A stretch of DNA of 64,000 nucleotides from Streptomyces roseoviridis (GTDB taxonomy: Bacteria > Actinomycetota > Actinomycetes > Streptomycetales > Streptomycetaceae), in contig NZ_BAAAWU010000001.1 in NCBI RefSeq assembly GCF_039535235.1, positions 868,001 to 932,000 on the forward strand, given 5' to 3'. The translations under genes were made by a program, and so were the position numbers. Below are positions 40,782-49,916 of this stretch, piece by piece. How positions within the stretch are numbered: the first letter of the stretch is position 1; every line of letters begins with the position of its first letter. The notes below the pieces were generated by a model that saw nothing but the letters and a program-made list of their open reading frames with translations, was not told the origin of the DNA and ran no database searches.

Positions 40782-42182
40782 ATGCGCGCGTACGGGACAG
40801 CCACCGGCCGGCGGTGGCCGGCCGTCCTCACGGGAGTGATCGCCGCCACGGCCGTCGCCGTCACGGCGGCGTCGACGGCTCCGGTCGCCCGGGCTGCCGG
40901 AGCCGCACGCGCCGCGTCGGCCGTCGCGGACGGCTCCGCCGCCGCGGGCCGGGAACAGGCCGTCGTCCGCGCGCTGGAACGGACCGCGCACCCGCTGCGC
41001 TCGACCGAACCCGGCGGCCGGACGGCGGACCTCCGGGCGCTCGGCAGCATGCTGGGGGACGCGAAGGTGGTGGGCCTGGGAGAGGCCACGCACGGCTCGC
41101 ACGAGTTCTTCACCATGAAGGAGCGCGTCTTCCGGTACCTCGTCGAGGAGCGCGGCTTCACCGCCTTCGCGCTGGAGATGAGCTGGTCGGCCGGGCTGCG
41201 GATCGACGAGTACGTGCAGGGCGGCCCGGGCGACCCGCGGCGCGTCGCGCGGGAGGCCCTCGGCGGATCGCCCTGGGAGCGCGAGGAGTTCGTCAGTCTG
41301 ATCGGCTGGATGCGCGAACACAACCGCCGCCATCCCGGCCACCGGGTCCACTTCGTGGGGGACGACCTCGGGGCGCCGAAGCTCGGGGACGCCGTCTTCG
41401 AGCGCGTCCTGGAGTCCGTCCGGGAGAACCGGCCGGAGGTCCTGCCCCGGCTCACCGAGCTGTACCGGGGGCTGCGTCCCTTCGACGACGTCTTCGCCTA
41501 TCTGCGCAAGCCGGTCGCGGAACGCGAGGCGAACGCCGCTCGTGCCCAGGAGGCGCTGGACCTGGTCGCCGGGCACCGGGCGGCGGACGGTGACGCCTAC
41601 GCGTGGACGGTGCAGCACGCCCGGAACATCGCGCAGACCTTCGCCTTCGCGACCGTCGACCTCACCGACCCGGCGTCCGTCACCGCCGCCGAGCGCCTGC
41701 GTGACCAGGCCATGGCCGACAACGTGCTGTGGTGGCACCGCCACACCGGTCACAAGATGCTGCTGTCCGCCCACAACGGCCACGTCGGATATCGGTCCAC
41801 TCATCCGGACATGTACCCGCGGACCCAGGGGGCGGTGCTGCGCGAGCGGCTGGGCCGCGACTACGCCGCCGTCGGCTTCGCCTTCGCCGGCGGCTCCTTC
41901 CTCACCAAGGACGCTTCCCTCGGCGGGGACTGGAAGCCGGTCACGGTGCCGCCGGCAGCCCCCGGAACGAACGAGCACACCCTGGACCGGGTCGGACACC
42001 GGGACTTCTACCTCGACCTGCGGACCGCACCCGCCCCGGCCCGCGCCTGGCTGGACCGGGCCCGGCCGGTCTACGACGCCGGGTCGACGTTCACCCCCGA
42101 CCCGCCGCCCACCCTCGCCCTCGGCCGGGCCTACGACATCCTGATCCACCTGCACCGGGTCCGGGCGGCCGACGACCTGTGA
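40782..42182 (+). CDS. Secreted erythromycin-esterase-family protein
   Basis: A 466-residue protein with a signal peptide (1-41). The erythromycin-esterase (EreA/SuccA-like) fold is shown by VVGLGEATHGSHEFFTMKER, where GEATHG carries the catalytic glutamate and histidine, by GFTAFALEMSW, and by LSAHNGHVGY. Some members hydrolyse macrolide lactones; many have unknown ester substrates. The ATG at 40782 is chosen because AGGAG lies 8 bases before it; a GTG at 40773 would overlap that site. It diverges from the kdp operon across 288 bases. Confidence 0.88.
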   Translation: MRAYGTATGRRWPAVLTGVIAATAVAVTAASTAPVARAAGAARAASAVADGSAAAGREQAVVRALERTAHPLRSTEPGGRTADLRALGSMLGDAKVVGLGEATHGSHEFFTMKERVFRYLVEERGFTAFALEMSWSAGLRIDEYVQGGPGDPRRVAREALGGSPWEREEFVSLIGWMREHNRRHPGHRVHFVGDDLGAPKLGDAVFERVLESVRENRPEVLPRLTELYRGLRPFDDVFAYLRKPVAEREANAARAQEALDLVAGHRAADGDAYAWTVQHARNIAQTFAFATVDLTDPASVTAAERLRDQAMADNVLWWHRHTGHKMLLSAHNGHVGYRSTHPDMYPRTQGAVLRERLGRDYAAVGFAFAGGSFLTKDASLGGDWKPVTVPPAAPGTNEHTLDRVGHRDFYLDLRTAPAPARAWLDRARPVYDAGSTFTPDPPPTLALGRAYDILIHLHRVRAADDL

Positions 42183-42433
42183 ACGGCCGGGAGGGCGAGG
42201 GGCGGGAGAGTGGCCCCGTGTCACTCAGGCGGCACGCAAGGGACTTTCCGGGCGTGAGGCACCGAATCTCCTCGGGTTGAACACAATTCGATCACAAGTG
42301 CGGGGAGTGGCATTTTCGGCCAACTGATGGCTCATACGCTGTGTACGGCTGTCGCGTCGACCACGTACGGCTCCGGGTACCAGGCCGCGCGCACGTGCTC
42401 CGGTCGCTCGGGTGTGCGCGGCAGGACCAGAAC

Positions 42434-43573
42434 ATGAGTGAAACCCCCTCCGGCAGACGCGACGTGGCCGTGGTGCTCGGCACCCGTCCGGAGATCATCA
42501 AGCTGGCGCCCCTCATCCGGCTCCTCGGCGAGCGGGCCCGGGTCGTGCACACCGGCCAGCACTACGACAGCGCCCTGTCCGGCACGTTCTTCGCCAACTT
42601 CGGTCTGCCGCACCCGCATCTGCTGCTCGACGGCGCCACCGGGCCATGGGGACGCGGGGCGCAGATCGGCCGGCTGACGGCGGAACTGGCCCGCGCCTTC
42701 GTCGAGGACCCGCCGCGCGTGGTCGTCGTCCAGGGCGACACCAACAGCACCTCCGCCGGAGCGCAGGCCGCGCACTACTGCGGCATACCCGTCGTCCACG
42801 TCGAGGCGGGGCTGCGCTCGGGAGACCGCGGCATGCCCGAGGAGATCAACCGGCTCGTCGTCGGCGTCCTCGCCGACGTGCACTGCGCCGCCACCGAGCA
42901 GGCCGCCGCCAACCTCCGCGCGGCCGGGACGGCGCCCGAGCGGATCCGCGTCACCGGCAACACGGTCGTCGAAGCCACCCTCATGTCCCTGCCGGACCCC
43001 GCGGACCGCGACCGCATCGCCCGCGAGCACGGCGTCGACGGGCCGTTCGTCCTCGCGACCGTCCACCGTCCCGAGAACACCGACCGCCCCGAACGCCTCC
43101 GGGCGCTGCTCACCGCACTGGCCGGCCTCGGCGAACGCGTCGTGATGCCCCTGCACCCGAGGACCCGCGCCAAGGCCAAGCAGTTCGGCCTGGAGCACCT
43201 GCTGGACCGGCTCGACGTGACCGAACCCGTCGACCACCCCACCTTCCTGGCCCTCGCCGACCGCGCGCGGCTGCTCGTCTCCGACTCGGGCGGCGTCCAG
43301 GAAGAGGCCACCGTGCTCAAGAAGCCGCTGCTCGTCGTCCGCACCAGCACCGAACGCCCCGAGGCCGTCACCGCCGGCTTCAGCCGGCTCGTCGAGCCCG
43401 GAACCCCGCTCCTGGACGCCGCCCGCGCCGAGCTCGCCCGCCCCGACGCGTACGACCGCCTGCGGGACACCGCCTCCCCGTACGGCGACGGCACCGCCTC
43501 CGCGCGGATCCACGCCCTCGCGACGGCCCTCGCGGACGGCACGCCCCTGCCGGGCACCGCGAACGGCCACTGA
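42434..43573 (+). CDS. wecB: UDP-N-acetylglucosamine 2-epimerase (non-hydrolysing)
   Basis: A 379-residue epimerase of the WecB/MnaA family, which converts UDP-GlcNAc to UDP-ManNAc for surface polysaccharide. Signature stretches are [57 protein letters not shown] and [14 protein letters not shown] lies about 8 bases before the ATG. It is first in a plus-strand operon with a small membrane protein and a glycosyltransferase. Confidence 0.96.
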   Translation: MSETPSGRRDVAVVLGTRPEIIKLAPLIRLLGERARVVHTGQHYDSALSGTFFANFGLPHPHLLLDGATGPWGRGAQIGRLTAELARAFVEDPPRVVVVQGDTNSTSAGAQAAHYCGIPVVHVEAGLRSGDRGMPEEINRLVVGVLADVHCAATEQAAANLRAAGTAPERIRVTGNTVVEATLMSLPDPADRDRIAREHGVDGPFVLATVHRPENTDRPERLRALLTALAGLGERVVMPLHPRTRAKAKQFGLEHLLDRLDVTEPVDHPTFLALADRARLLVSDSGGVQEEATVLKKPLLVVRTSTERPEAVTAGFSRLVEPGTPLLDAARAELARPDAYDRLRDTASPYGDGTASARIHALATALADGTPLPGTANGH

Positions 43574-43664
43574 GCCCGCAGCAGCCGGCGCGCCGACCGC
43601 GCGACGGCGACCACCGGAGCCGCGCCGCAGCGCTCGGCGCGGCTCCCCGACGAAAGGAGGACCC

Positions 43665-43838
43665 GTGTACGGGTCGGCAGGAAAGGGCGCCGTGGGCGCC
43701 GGAGTGGTCATCGGCGGAGGCCAGCTCGCCGTGACGGGCGGGACACCGGGGGTCGTGACGACCCTCCTGGCCGTCGCCCTGGTGCTCGGCGGCGTGCTGA
43801 TGGTGCGCTCCGCCCGCATCAAGGCAGCCAAGGGCTGA
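43665..43838 (+). CDS. 57-residue membrane protein in the polysaccharide operon
   Basis: A small protein with a GTG start behind a very strong ribosome site (GAAAGGAGG). A glycine-rich N-terminal half (TGGTPG) precedes one membrane helix (TTLLAVALVLGGVLMV) and a basic tail (RSARIKAAKG). It lies between wecB and the GT2 gene and may be an accessory subunit of the transferase. The family is not recognised. Confidence 0.8.
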   Translation: MYGSAGKGAVGAGVVIGGGQLAVTGGTPGVVTTLLAVALVLGGVLMVRSARIKAAKG

Positions 43839-43928
43839 CCCGGCCCGGCCGGTCCGTCCGCCGTACGCGCCGGCCGGACCGGCTCCGCGCCCGCCCCCCG
43901 CTCCCCCGCCTCGAACCAGGAACCGCCC

Positions 43929-45308
43929 GTGACGTCCTCCGAGCCCTCCGGCCTGCTGGGTCTGCTGGCCGACTTCAGCCTCATCCTGAGCGTGTTCTTC
44001 CCGCTCTACCTCATCGGGCTGGTCCTGCCGCTGCTCCTGCGCCGCAAGCGGCGTCAGGGGAAGGCCGGCGACTACCGGTGGCACCTGTTCGTGCCCTGCC
44101 GCGACGAGGAAGCCGTCATCGGCGACACCCTGGCCTATCTGCGGGCCTCCTGCCCCGAAGCCCACATCTGGGTCATCGACGACGACTCCGAGGACCGCAC
44201 CGGGGACATCGTGCGCCGGGCCGCCACCCGGGACCCGGGGGTCCACCTGGTCCAGCGCCGGCGCCCGAACGCCCGCCTCGGCAAGGGCGAGGCCCTCAAC
44301 GCCGCGTACGACATGCTCAGCGCGACGCTTCCGCCCGGCACCGACCGCCACCGCGTCATCGTCGGCGTCTTCGACGCCGACGGCCGCCCCGCGCCGGGCT
44401 GCCTCGACCACGTCGCCGCCCGCCGCTTCTTCGGACGCTCGGAGATCGGCGGCGTCCAGATCGAGGTGCGGATGATGAACCGCGAGGACCCGCGGCCCGC
44501 CCGCGACAAGGGCGCCCTCGGCAACTTCTACAGCCGGCTCCTCATCCGCATGCAGGACCTGGAGTTCCGCGCTCCCGTCGCCGCGCTCCAGCACGCCCGC
44601 AAGACCTCCCGCACGGTGTGCCTCGGCGGCAACGGCCAGTTCGTCCGCATGTCCGCGCTCGACGACCTCGACTCCGAGCGCGGCCGCCCCTGGACCGGGC
44701 GGCTCCTGGAGGACTTCGAACTCGGCATCCACCTCATGCTGGCCGGCTGGATCAACTCCTTCTGCGCCGACACCTACGTCGAGCAGGAAGCCCTCTTCGA
44801 CACCAAGCGCTTCCTCACCCAGCGCACCCGCTGGGCCCAGGGCGTCATGCAGTGCTTCGGCTACATCCCGGCGATCTGGCGCAGCAACAGGATCCCCAAC
44901 ATCGGCTTCCTCGAACTCTCCTTCTTCCTCAGCCAGCCCTGGCTCCAGCTCATCGGCGCGCTCCTCTACCCCATCCCGATGATCGCCCTCGCGGTCTCCT
45001 ACGCCCGCCACCCCGAGGCCGCGGCCGCCTACCTCGCCGACGGGGGCTGGCGCGGCATCGTCCTGTACGTGGCCATGGCGCTCGGCCAGTTCGTCATCTG
45101 GGGACCCCTCTACCGGCGCAAGTGCGAACCGGACGCCGGCTTCTGGCGTTCCCTGGGCTGGGGCCTGGCCTACCCCTTCTACCTGCTCTTCCTCTACGTC
45201 GTCTCCTGGCGGGCCGTCGGCCGGATGATCAGCGGCCGCAACGGCTGGGCCAAGACCCGCCGCAACGCCGAGGCCCCGACCGGCGGCCCCGTCGCCAAGG
45301 AGGCCTGA
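43929..45308 (+). CDS. Membrane-bound family 2 glycosyltransferase
   Basis: A 459-residue processive-type GT2 enzyme. One N-terminal membrane helix (18-40) and three or four C-terminal ones flank the catalytic domain. The domain has VPCRDEEAVIG, the first aspartates in VIDDDSEDRTG, a DxD in FDADGRP, the acid in LLEDFELG and the Q/RxxRW motif as QRTRWAQG. Together with wecB this predicts a polymer containing ManNAc or a derivative, made at the membrane. GTG start at 43929. Confidence 0.92.
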   Translation: MTSSEPSGLLGLLADFSLILSVFFPLYLIGLVLPLLLRRKRRQGKAGDYRWHLFVPCRDEEAVIGDTLAYLRASCPEAHIWVIDDDSEDRTGDIVRRAATRDPGVHLVQRRRPNARLGKGEALNAAYDMLSATLPPGTDRHRVIVGVFDADGRPAPGCLDHVAARRFFGRSEIGGVQIEVRMMNREDPRPARDKGALGNFYSRLLIRMQDLEFRAPVAALQHARKTSRTVCLGGNGQFVRMSALDDLDSERGRPWTGRLLEDFELGIHLMLAGWINSFCADTYVEQEALFDTKRFLTQRTRWAQGVMQCFGYIPAIWRSNRIPNIGFLELSFFLSQPWLQLIGALLYPIPMIALAVSYARHPEAAAAYLADGGWRGIVLYVAMALGQFVIWGPLYRRKCEPDAGFWRSLGWGLAYPFYLLFLYVVSWRAVGRMISGRNGWAKTRRNAEAPTGGPVAKEA

Positions 45309-45402
45309 CCCCGCTGCCCCGGCCGCGTGGGCATAGGCTGCCGTAAGAGTCCGTGCGTCCGGCCGGTCCGTGCGGGGTGCCGGTGAGAGTGATGAGGCTG
45401 TG

Positions 45403-45810
45403 ATGGGTGAGCAGACGAAGCCCGAGGTCGACGTGCCGAAGGGTGCCGCTCCCGGTGAGCTGACCGTCCGCGACCTGGTCGTCGGCGACGGGCCCGAGGC
45501 AAGGCCCGGCATGGTGGTCCGGGTGCACTACGTCGGGGTGACGTTCGCGTCCGGGACGCAGTTCGACGCTTCCTGGGACCGCGGCGAGCCGTTCAAGTTC
45601 GCCCTGGGCGGCGGCCGGGTCATCAAGGGCATGGACCGGGGCGTGCGGGGGATGAGGGTCGGCGGCCGGCGCGAGATCGTCGTTCCCCCGCGCCTGGGCT
45701 ACGGCAAGGAGTCGCCCTCGCCCCTGATCCCGGCACACTCGACCCTCGTCTTCGTGGTGGACCTGCTCGACGTCTACTCCCCGACCACCGGGTGGAGCGG
45801 CACGTCCTGA
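45403..45810 (+). CDS. FKBP-type peptidyl-prolyl cis-trans isomerase
   Basis: A 135-residue single-domain FKBP. The fold is shown by VRVHYVGVTFASGTQFDASWDRGEPFKF, GRVIKGMDRGVRGMRVGGRREIVVPP, LGYGKESPSPLIPAHSTLVFVVDLL. No signal peptide, so cytoplasmic. It converges on the DUF72 gene with only 25 bases between. Confidence 0.95.
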   Translation: MGEQTKPEVDVPKGAAPGELTVRDLVVGDGPEARPGMVVRVHYVGVTFASGTQFDASWDRGEPFKFALGGGRVIKGMDRGVRGMRVGGRREIVVPPRLGYGKESPSPLIPAHSTLVFVVDLLDVYSPTTGWSGTS

Positions 45811-45835
45811 GACGGACCGGCCGCCCGGCCCGCGT

Positions 45836-46687
45836 TCAGGAACCTTCCAGCAGGTCGCGGAGCGTCTCGGCGGCGCGTACCGCGGCGTCACCGCAGCAGT
45901 TGTTGAACAGGACGTGCAACTGCTCGGTCCGGTCCGCCAGAAGGCGCAGGCGCGGCAGCCAGTCGGCCAGTTCCTCCCGTGTGTAGGCATGGCGGAAGCG
46001 GTCCTCCTTGCTTCCGGTGCCCCAGGCGGGGCTCCGGCCGTGGAAGCGGACCACGGCGAGGCTCGACGACGTGACGGGTGTGACGGCGGGCATCGAGCCG
46101 GGCAGCCCCTGGACCGTGTCGACGGCCACCGCGGTGGCGTCCAGGTCCCTCAACAGGGCGGCGGTGCGCTCCCGCCGGTCCTCGCGCCACCAGTCGGGAT
46201 GGCGGAACTCCACGGCCATCGGCCAGTCGTGCGCCCGTTTCCTGGTGGCCTGGAGCACGGTCTCCGCCCGCGCGCCGGGAGCGAACCACGGCGGGAACTG
46301 GAACAGTACGGCGCCCAGCCGGCCGGACTCGCGCAGGGGCCGCAGCGCGGCGCCGAAACGGTGCCAGACCTCGTCGAGCAGCTCCGGGTCGCCGAGGGCG
46401 TGGCCGCGCAGGTCGGCGGGCAGGGCGGCCGTGCGGGTCGGGTGGCCGGTCAGGAGGGAGAACGCCTTGACGTCGAACCGGAAGCCCGGTGGAGTGCGTT
46501 CGTTCCACAGGAGGCTGTTGCGCACGCTGGGAAGAGCGTAGTAGCCGGCGTCGACCTCGACGACGGAGAAGCGTTCGGCGTAGTGCCGCAGCCTCCCCTC
46601 CGGGTCACGCCGCCCGGGCGGATACCAGCCGCTGGCCACCAGCGCCTTGTCCGTCCATGAACACGTACCGATCAGAAACTCACCCAT
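45836..46687 (-). CDS. DUF72 family protein
   Basis: A 283-residue DUF72 (YecE-like) barrel protein. The N-terminus IGTCSWTDKAL, then GWYPPG, VEVDAGYYALPS, FQFPPWF, VEFRHPDWW and the C-terminal LFNNC are family hallmarks. The biochemical role of DUF72 proteins is not established. Confidence 0.92.
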   Translation of the reverse strand: MGEFLIGTCSWTDKALVASGWYPPGRRDPEGRLRHYAERFSVVEVDAGYYALPSVRNSLLWNERTPPGFRFDVKAFSLLTGHPTRTAALPADLRGHALGDPELLDEVWHRFGAALRPLRESGRLGAVLFQFPPWFAPGARAETVLQATRKRAHDWPMAVEFRHPDWWREDRRERTAALLRDLDATAVAVDTVQGLPGSMPAVTPVTSSSLAVVRFHGRSPAWGTGSKEDRFRHAYTREELADWLPRLRLLADRTEQLHVLFNNCCGDAAVRAAETLRDLLEGS

Positions 46688-46759
46688 GCCGGTCCCTCCC
46701 TCGGGGCCCCTCTACCCGGGAAAGCTCACGTCACGGCCCCGGACGGGCGAAGGCGGCTC

Positions 46760-47662
46760 TCACGGCGGAGAGCACGGGTCCCGGTCCGCGTTCCTTCCGT
46801 CCCGCGCCAGTTCGGCGTTGAACTGAGCGCCCGCGAGGAGCACGACGTGGGAGACCCACAGCCAGACCAGGAAGGCCACCACGCCCGCCAGGGAGCCGTA
46901 GAGGCGGTTGTACGTCGCGACGTGCGACGCGTAGAAGGCGAAGCCCGCCGACGCCAGCAGCCACAGCAGCACCGCCAGCGTTCCGCCGGGCAGCGTCTGC
47001 CGCACTCCGCGGGTCTCCGGCGGCCCGGACCGGAAGAGGAGCAGGACCAGGGCGACGACCACCGCGAACAGCAGCGGCCACTTCAGGCCCGCCCAGACGA
47101 GGGCGGCCTGGTGGTCCGTTCCCGTGCCCCGGCCGATGGCGCGGGCGACCCGCTCGGCGGCCGTCAGCGTCAGCACCCCGCTGACCAGCAGCGCGAGCAC
47201 GGTCAACGCCCTGAGCACGGTGGCGGGGAAGGTCCGCCACGCCGGGCGGCAGTCGGCGACCCCGTACATCGCGTGCAGCGCGCGCCGGAAGACCGCCAGG
47301 TAGCTGGAGGCGGACCACAGCGCGGCGCCTGCGGTGACCAGGAGCAGCAGCCGGCGCACCGACGCGCCGTCCTGAGGGCTGGTCAGGGCCTGGGCGAGGA
47401 CCGGCCGGGCCGCCTCCGGCACGAAGGCGGACAGTTGCACGACGACCTCTTCGGGGGTGTCGGTGCCGAGCAGGGCGATGGAGAAGAGCATCACCAGCAG
47501 GGCCGGGAAGACGGCCAGCACCGCGTAGTACGTCAGCGCCGCCGCCCAGTCGGTGAGGTCGTCCTCCCAGACGGCGACCGGTGTACGGGCCATGGCCCTG
47601 GCGTACGCCCCGTGCTCGCGCCGACCGGGCGGTGAGCCGCTCACGGGTGCATCGGTCGTCAT
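46760..47662 (-). CDS. YihY/BrkB family membrane protein
   Basis: A 300-residue integral membrane protein. It starts with the family segment DDLTDWAAALTYYAVLAVFPALLVML, has about six membrane helices, and ends with the typical LYGSLAGVVAFLVWLWVSHVVLLAGAQFNAE. Once called ribonuclease BN, the family is now thought to be transport or envelope related. GGGAG lies 10 bases upstream. Confidence 0.93.
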   Translation of the reverse strand: MTTDAPVSGSPPGRREHGAYARAMARTPVAVWEDDLTDWAAALTYYAVLAVFPALLVMLFSIALLGTDTPEEVVVQLSAFVPEAARPVLAQALTSPQDGASVRRLLLLVTAGAALWSASSYLAVFRRALHAMYGVADCRPAWRTFPATVLRALTVLALLVSGVLTLTAAERVARAIGRGTGTDHQAALVWAGLKWPLLFAVVVALVLLLFRSGPPETRGVRQTLPGGTLAVLLWLLASAGFAFYASHVATYNRLYGSLAGVVAFLVWLWVSHVVLLAGAQFNAELARDGRNADRDPCSPP

Positions 47663-47783
47663 GACAGCACCGCTCCCTTCTGGGCCTGCCGCCGCCCGGC
47701 CGCCACCGGTCCGGGCGGATCACCGGCGCGTCGGCCGTCTGGTGCCCCGTCAGGGGGCGTGGACGCCGGGAGCCGCGGCGGTG

Positions 47784-49226
47784 TCACCGCGCGTGCCTGC
47801 CCTTGCCCGGCTTCGGCTTCCCCTGCCGCGCCTCGCCCTTCTCGGGGGCCGGCCCGGCCGTCCGCGGGACGGTCGCACGGCCGCGCTGCCGCTCCGAGAC
47901 GCCGGAAGCCGACGGCGTCCCGCTGTCGGCGGCCGTGTCCTCGGAGCCGGCGGGCCGTTCCCCGGCGTACGAGGGGGACCGCGGCGCGGGCGCGGAGACG
48001 GGGGCGGCGCCGGCCGGCGGAGCGGGCGAGGCGGCCGGGGAGGCCGGCTCGGTCGCGGCCGGGCGGGACGGAACGGACTCGGCGTTCTCCGCCTCGGCGG
48101 TCGGCCCGCCCACCGAACCGGCCAGTCCGACGCCGAGGACGGTCAGTGCCGCGCCGGCGGTCACCAGGAGCCGGCCGGCCCGGCGTGCGGCGGACCGGCC
48201 GGAAGACGGCCGTGCGGCCTCCGGCCCGCCCCGGGCGGGGACGGCGGCCTCGCCGCCGGCCGCCCCCGCCGCCGCGCCCGTCCCCGGCGACCTCAGCGTG
48301 TCCGCGTCGCGTCGCTCGTCGGCGCCGTTCTCGCCGCTCCCGGGCGCGGCCGCGGGCACGGAGGACCCCGCGGGCGCGTCGGCCGTCGCCGCGGGATCCT
48401 CCGATGCCAGGGCGGCCAGGGCGCGCCCACAGGCGCGGGCGTCCGGCCGGCGGCTCTCGTCCGCGTCGGTCATGGCTTCCAGCAGTTCGACGACCGCCGA
48501 CGGTATGTCCTGCGGTATGACCGGGGAACGGTGCAGACGGGCGACCGCCGCCTCCAGCGGCGCCCCGTCGTACTCCAGTTCACCCTTGATCGACTCGATG
48601 AGGACCAGTCCCAGGCTGTAGATGTCCGCTGCCGGCCCGGCTCCCCGCCCCAGCACCTGCTCCGGGGCCATGTAGGCGGCGGTGCCCACCAGGGCGCCCG
48701 TCGCGGTCTGGGCGGTGGTGCCGAGCAGCCGGGAGATCCCGAAGTCCGTCAGGCGGGGGGCGCCCGTCTCGTCCAGCAGGATGTTGGCGGGCTTGACGTC
48801 GCGGTGGACGACCCCGGCCCGGTGCACATGGGCCAGCGCCGAGGCGAGCGCGGCTCCGATCCGGCACGCTTCGGCGGGCGACAGCGTGGCCGCGGCGATC
48901 CGCCGGCGCAGCGTCGTGCCCCTGACCAGCTCCATCACCAGGTAGGGCGTTCCGTCGTCCCGGCCGCAGTCGTACACGGTGATCAGGCCGGGGTGCTGCA
49001 GCTGGGCCAGCAGCCGGCCCTCGGTGTCGAACCGCTCCTCGGTGTCGGCGGCACCGTCCGGGCGGAAGACCTTCACGGCGACCGGCCGCCGCAGGCGCAG
49101 GTCCACTCCCTCGTACACGTCGGCGGCGCCGCCGCGGCCCAGCAGTTCGTCGAGCCGGTAGCGGCCGGCCACCGCGTGGGCGGTGAGCCGGAGGTCCGGT
49201 CGGATCGGCCACGAGCGGACTTTCAT
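47784..49226 (-). CDS. Transmembrane Ser/Thr protein kinase
   Basis: A 480-residue Hanks-type kinase. Kinase domain at 20-275: glycine loop LLGRGGAADVYEG, lysine in VAVKVF, catalytic HRDVKPANILL, DFG in LTDFGISR, and APE in AYMAPEQ. A low-complexity Ala/Pro linker leads to one membrane helix (RLLVTAGAALTVLGVGLAG), then an external Pro/Ser/Ala-rich tail ending in a basic GKPKPGKGRHAR. No PASTA repeats, so the sensed signal is unclear. ATG at 49226 is preferred over the adjacent GTG because the GGGAG spacing is better. Confidence 0.93.
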   Translation of the reverse strand: MKVRSWPIRPDLRLTAHAVAGRYRLDELLGRGGAADVYEGVDLRLRRPVAVKVFRPDGAADTEERFDTEGRLLAQLQHPGLITVYDCGRDDGTPYLVMELVRGTTLRRRIAAATLSPAEACRIGAALASALAHVHRAGVVHRDVKPANILLDETGAPRLTDFGISRLLGTTAQTATGALVGTAAYMAPEQVLGRGAGPAADIYSLGLVLIESIKGELEYDGAPLEAAVARLHRSPVIPQDIPSAVVELLEAMTDADESRRPDARACGRALAALASEDPAATADAPAGSSVPAAAPGSGENGADERRDADTLRSPGTGAAAGAAGGEAAVPARGGPEAARPSSGRSAARRAGRLLVTAGAALTVLGVGLAGSVGGPTAEAENAESVPSRPAATEPASPAASPAPPAGAAPVSAPAPRSPSYAGERPAGSEDTAADSGTPSASGVSERQRGRATVPRTAGPAPEKGEARQGKPKPGKGRHAR

Positions 49227-49508
49227 CACTGCGCTCCCTGCGTCCTGTCGTCACCTGCCGTCGTCCGCCCGCCCACGTGTGCGCCGCCGATGGCGTACCC
49301 GGCCGCCTGGGTGCGAGCCCTGGTGCACCGTGTGCCCCCTCAGCCGCCGGCCATCCCCCGTCCGGCCCACGGCCTCGCGGAAGGAGGGCCGGGTGTCGCA
49401 CCGGCACGACGGAGGTCCGTGCGCACGCGACCCGGGGGCGCGGTGGCTCGTGCCGGAGGGGGTAGGCGAGGGCGGCACACGGCGAACGCGACCGCGAAGG
49501 AGACGAGC

Positions 49509-49553
49509 ATGACCGACGACACCTTCCTGTGCCCCGGCGCGGGACAGCGGTGA
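49509..49553 (+). CDS. Possible 14-residue peptide
   Basis: MTDDTFLCPGAGQR follows a good AAGGAG ribosome site and ends 11 bases before the next small gene. It may be a leader peptide for that gene or a chance reading frame. Upstream (49227-49508) I see no other gene. Confidence 0.35.
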   Translation: MTDDTFLCPGAGQR

Positions 49554-49564
49554 CGGGGGGAGAC

Positions 49565-49705
49565 ATGACGCCTGAGGAGACCCGTACCAGGCTGCGGCAG
49601 TTGGAGGAGCGGCTCGGCGAGCGCACCCCCGCGCCGATCGAGGGCCAGACCCGCATTCCCCTCGCCCGCCCCACCCGTGGGGACGACGAGGACGAGGGGT
49701 CGTGA
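49565..49705 (+). CDS. 46-residue hypothetical protein
   Basis: A small charged protein (starts MTPEETRTRLRQLEERLGE, ends in an acidic DDEDEGS) with a strong GGGGGAG ribosome site and a strong terminator overlapping its end. The N-terminal half should form an amphipathic helix. I do not recognise the family. The placement between RBS and terminator is the main reason to accept it. Confidence 0.65.
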   Translation: MTPEETRTRLRQLEERLGERTPAPIEGQTRIPLARPTRGDDEDEGS

Positions 49706-49736
49706 GGGCCGGGCTCGGACCGGCCCTCACGACCCC
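49696..49736 (+). terminator. 17-bp hairpin overlapping the small gene's stop
   Basis: GGGGTCGTGAGGGCCGG and its exact reverse complement are separated by 7 bases. The stop codon at 49703 lies in the left arm. There is no clear T run, as is usual for Streptomyces terminators. Confidence 0.85.
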
Positions 49737-49916
49737 TCCTCAGGAGGGACCGGGCGCAGGAGGGAGGGGGCTCGGGAGGGACTGGGCAGCTTCCGTAATA
49801 GGCGGTACATTCGGTCCCTGAAACCGACTGATCTGAAACGTGGCAAGCCGGAGGACGCGGCCTCGACGGACACCGTTCCGTCCGTCTCGGTGATCCCACG
49901 CGCGGAGGGGAAAGCC

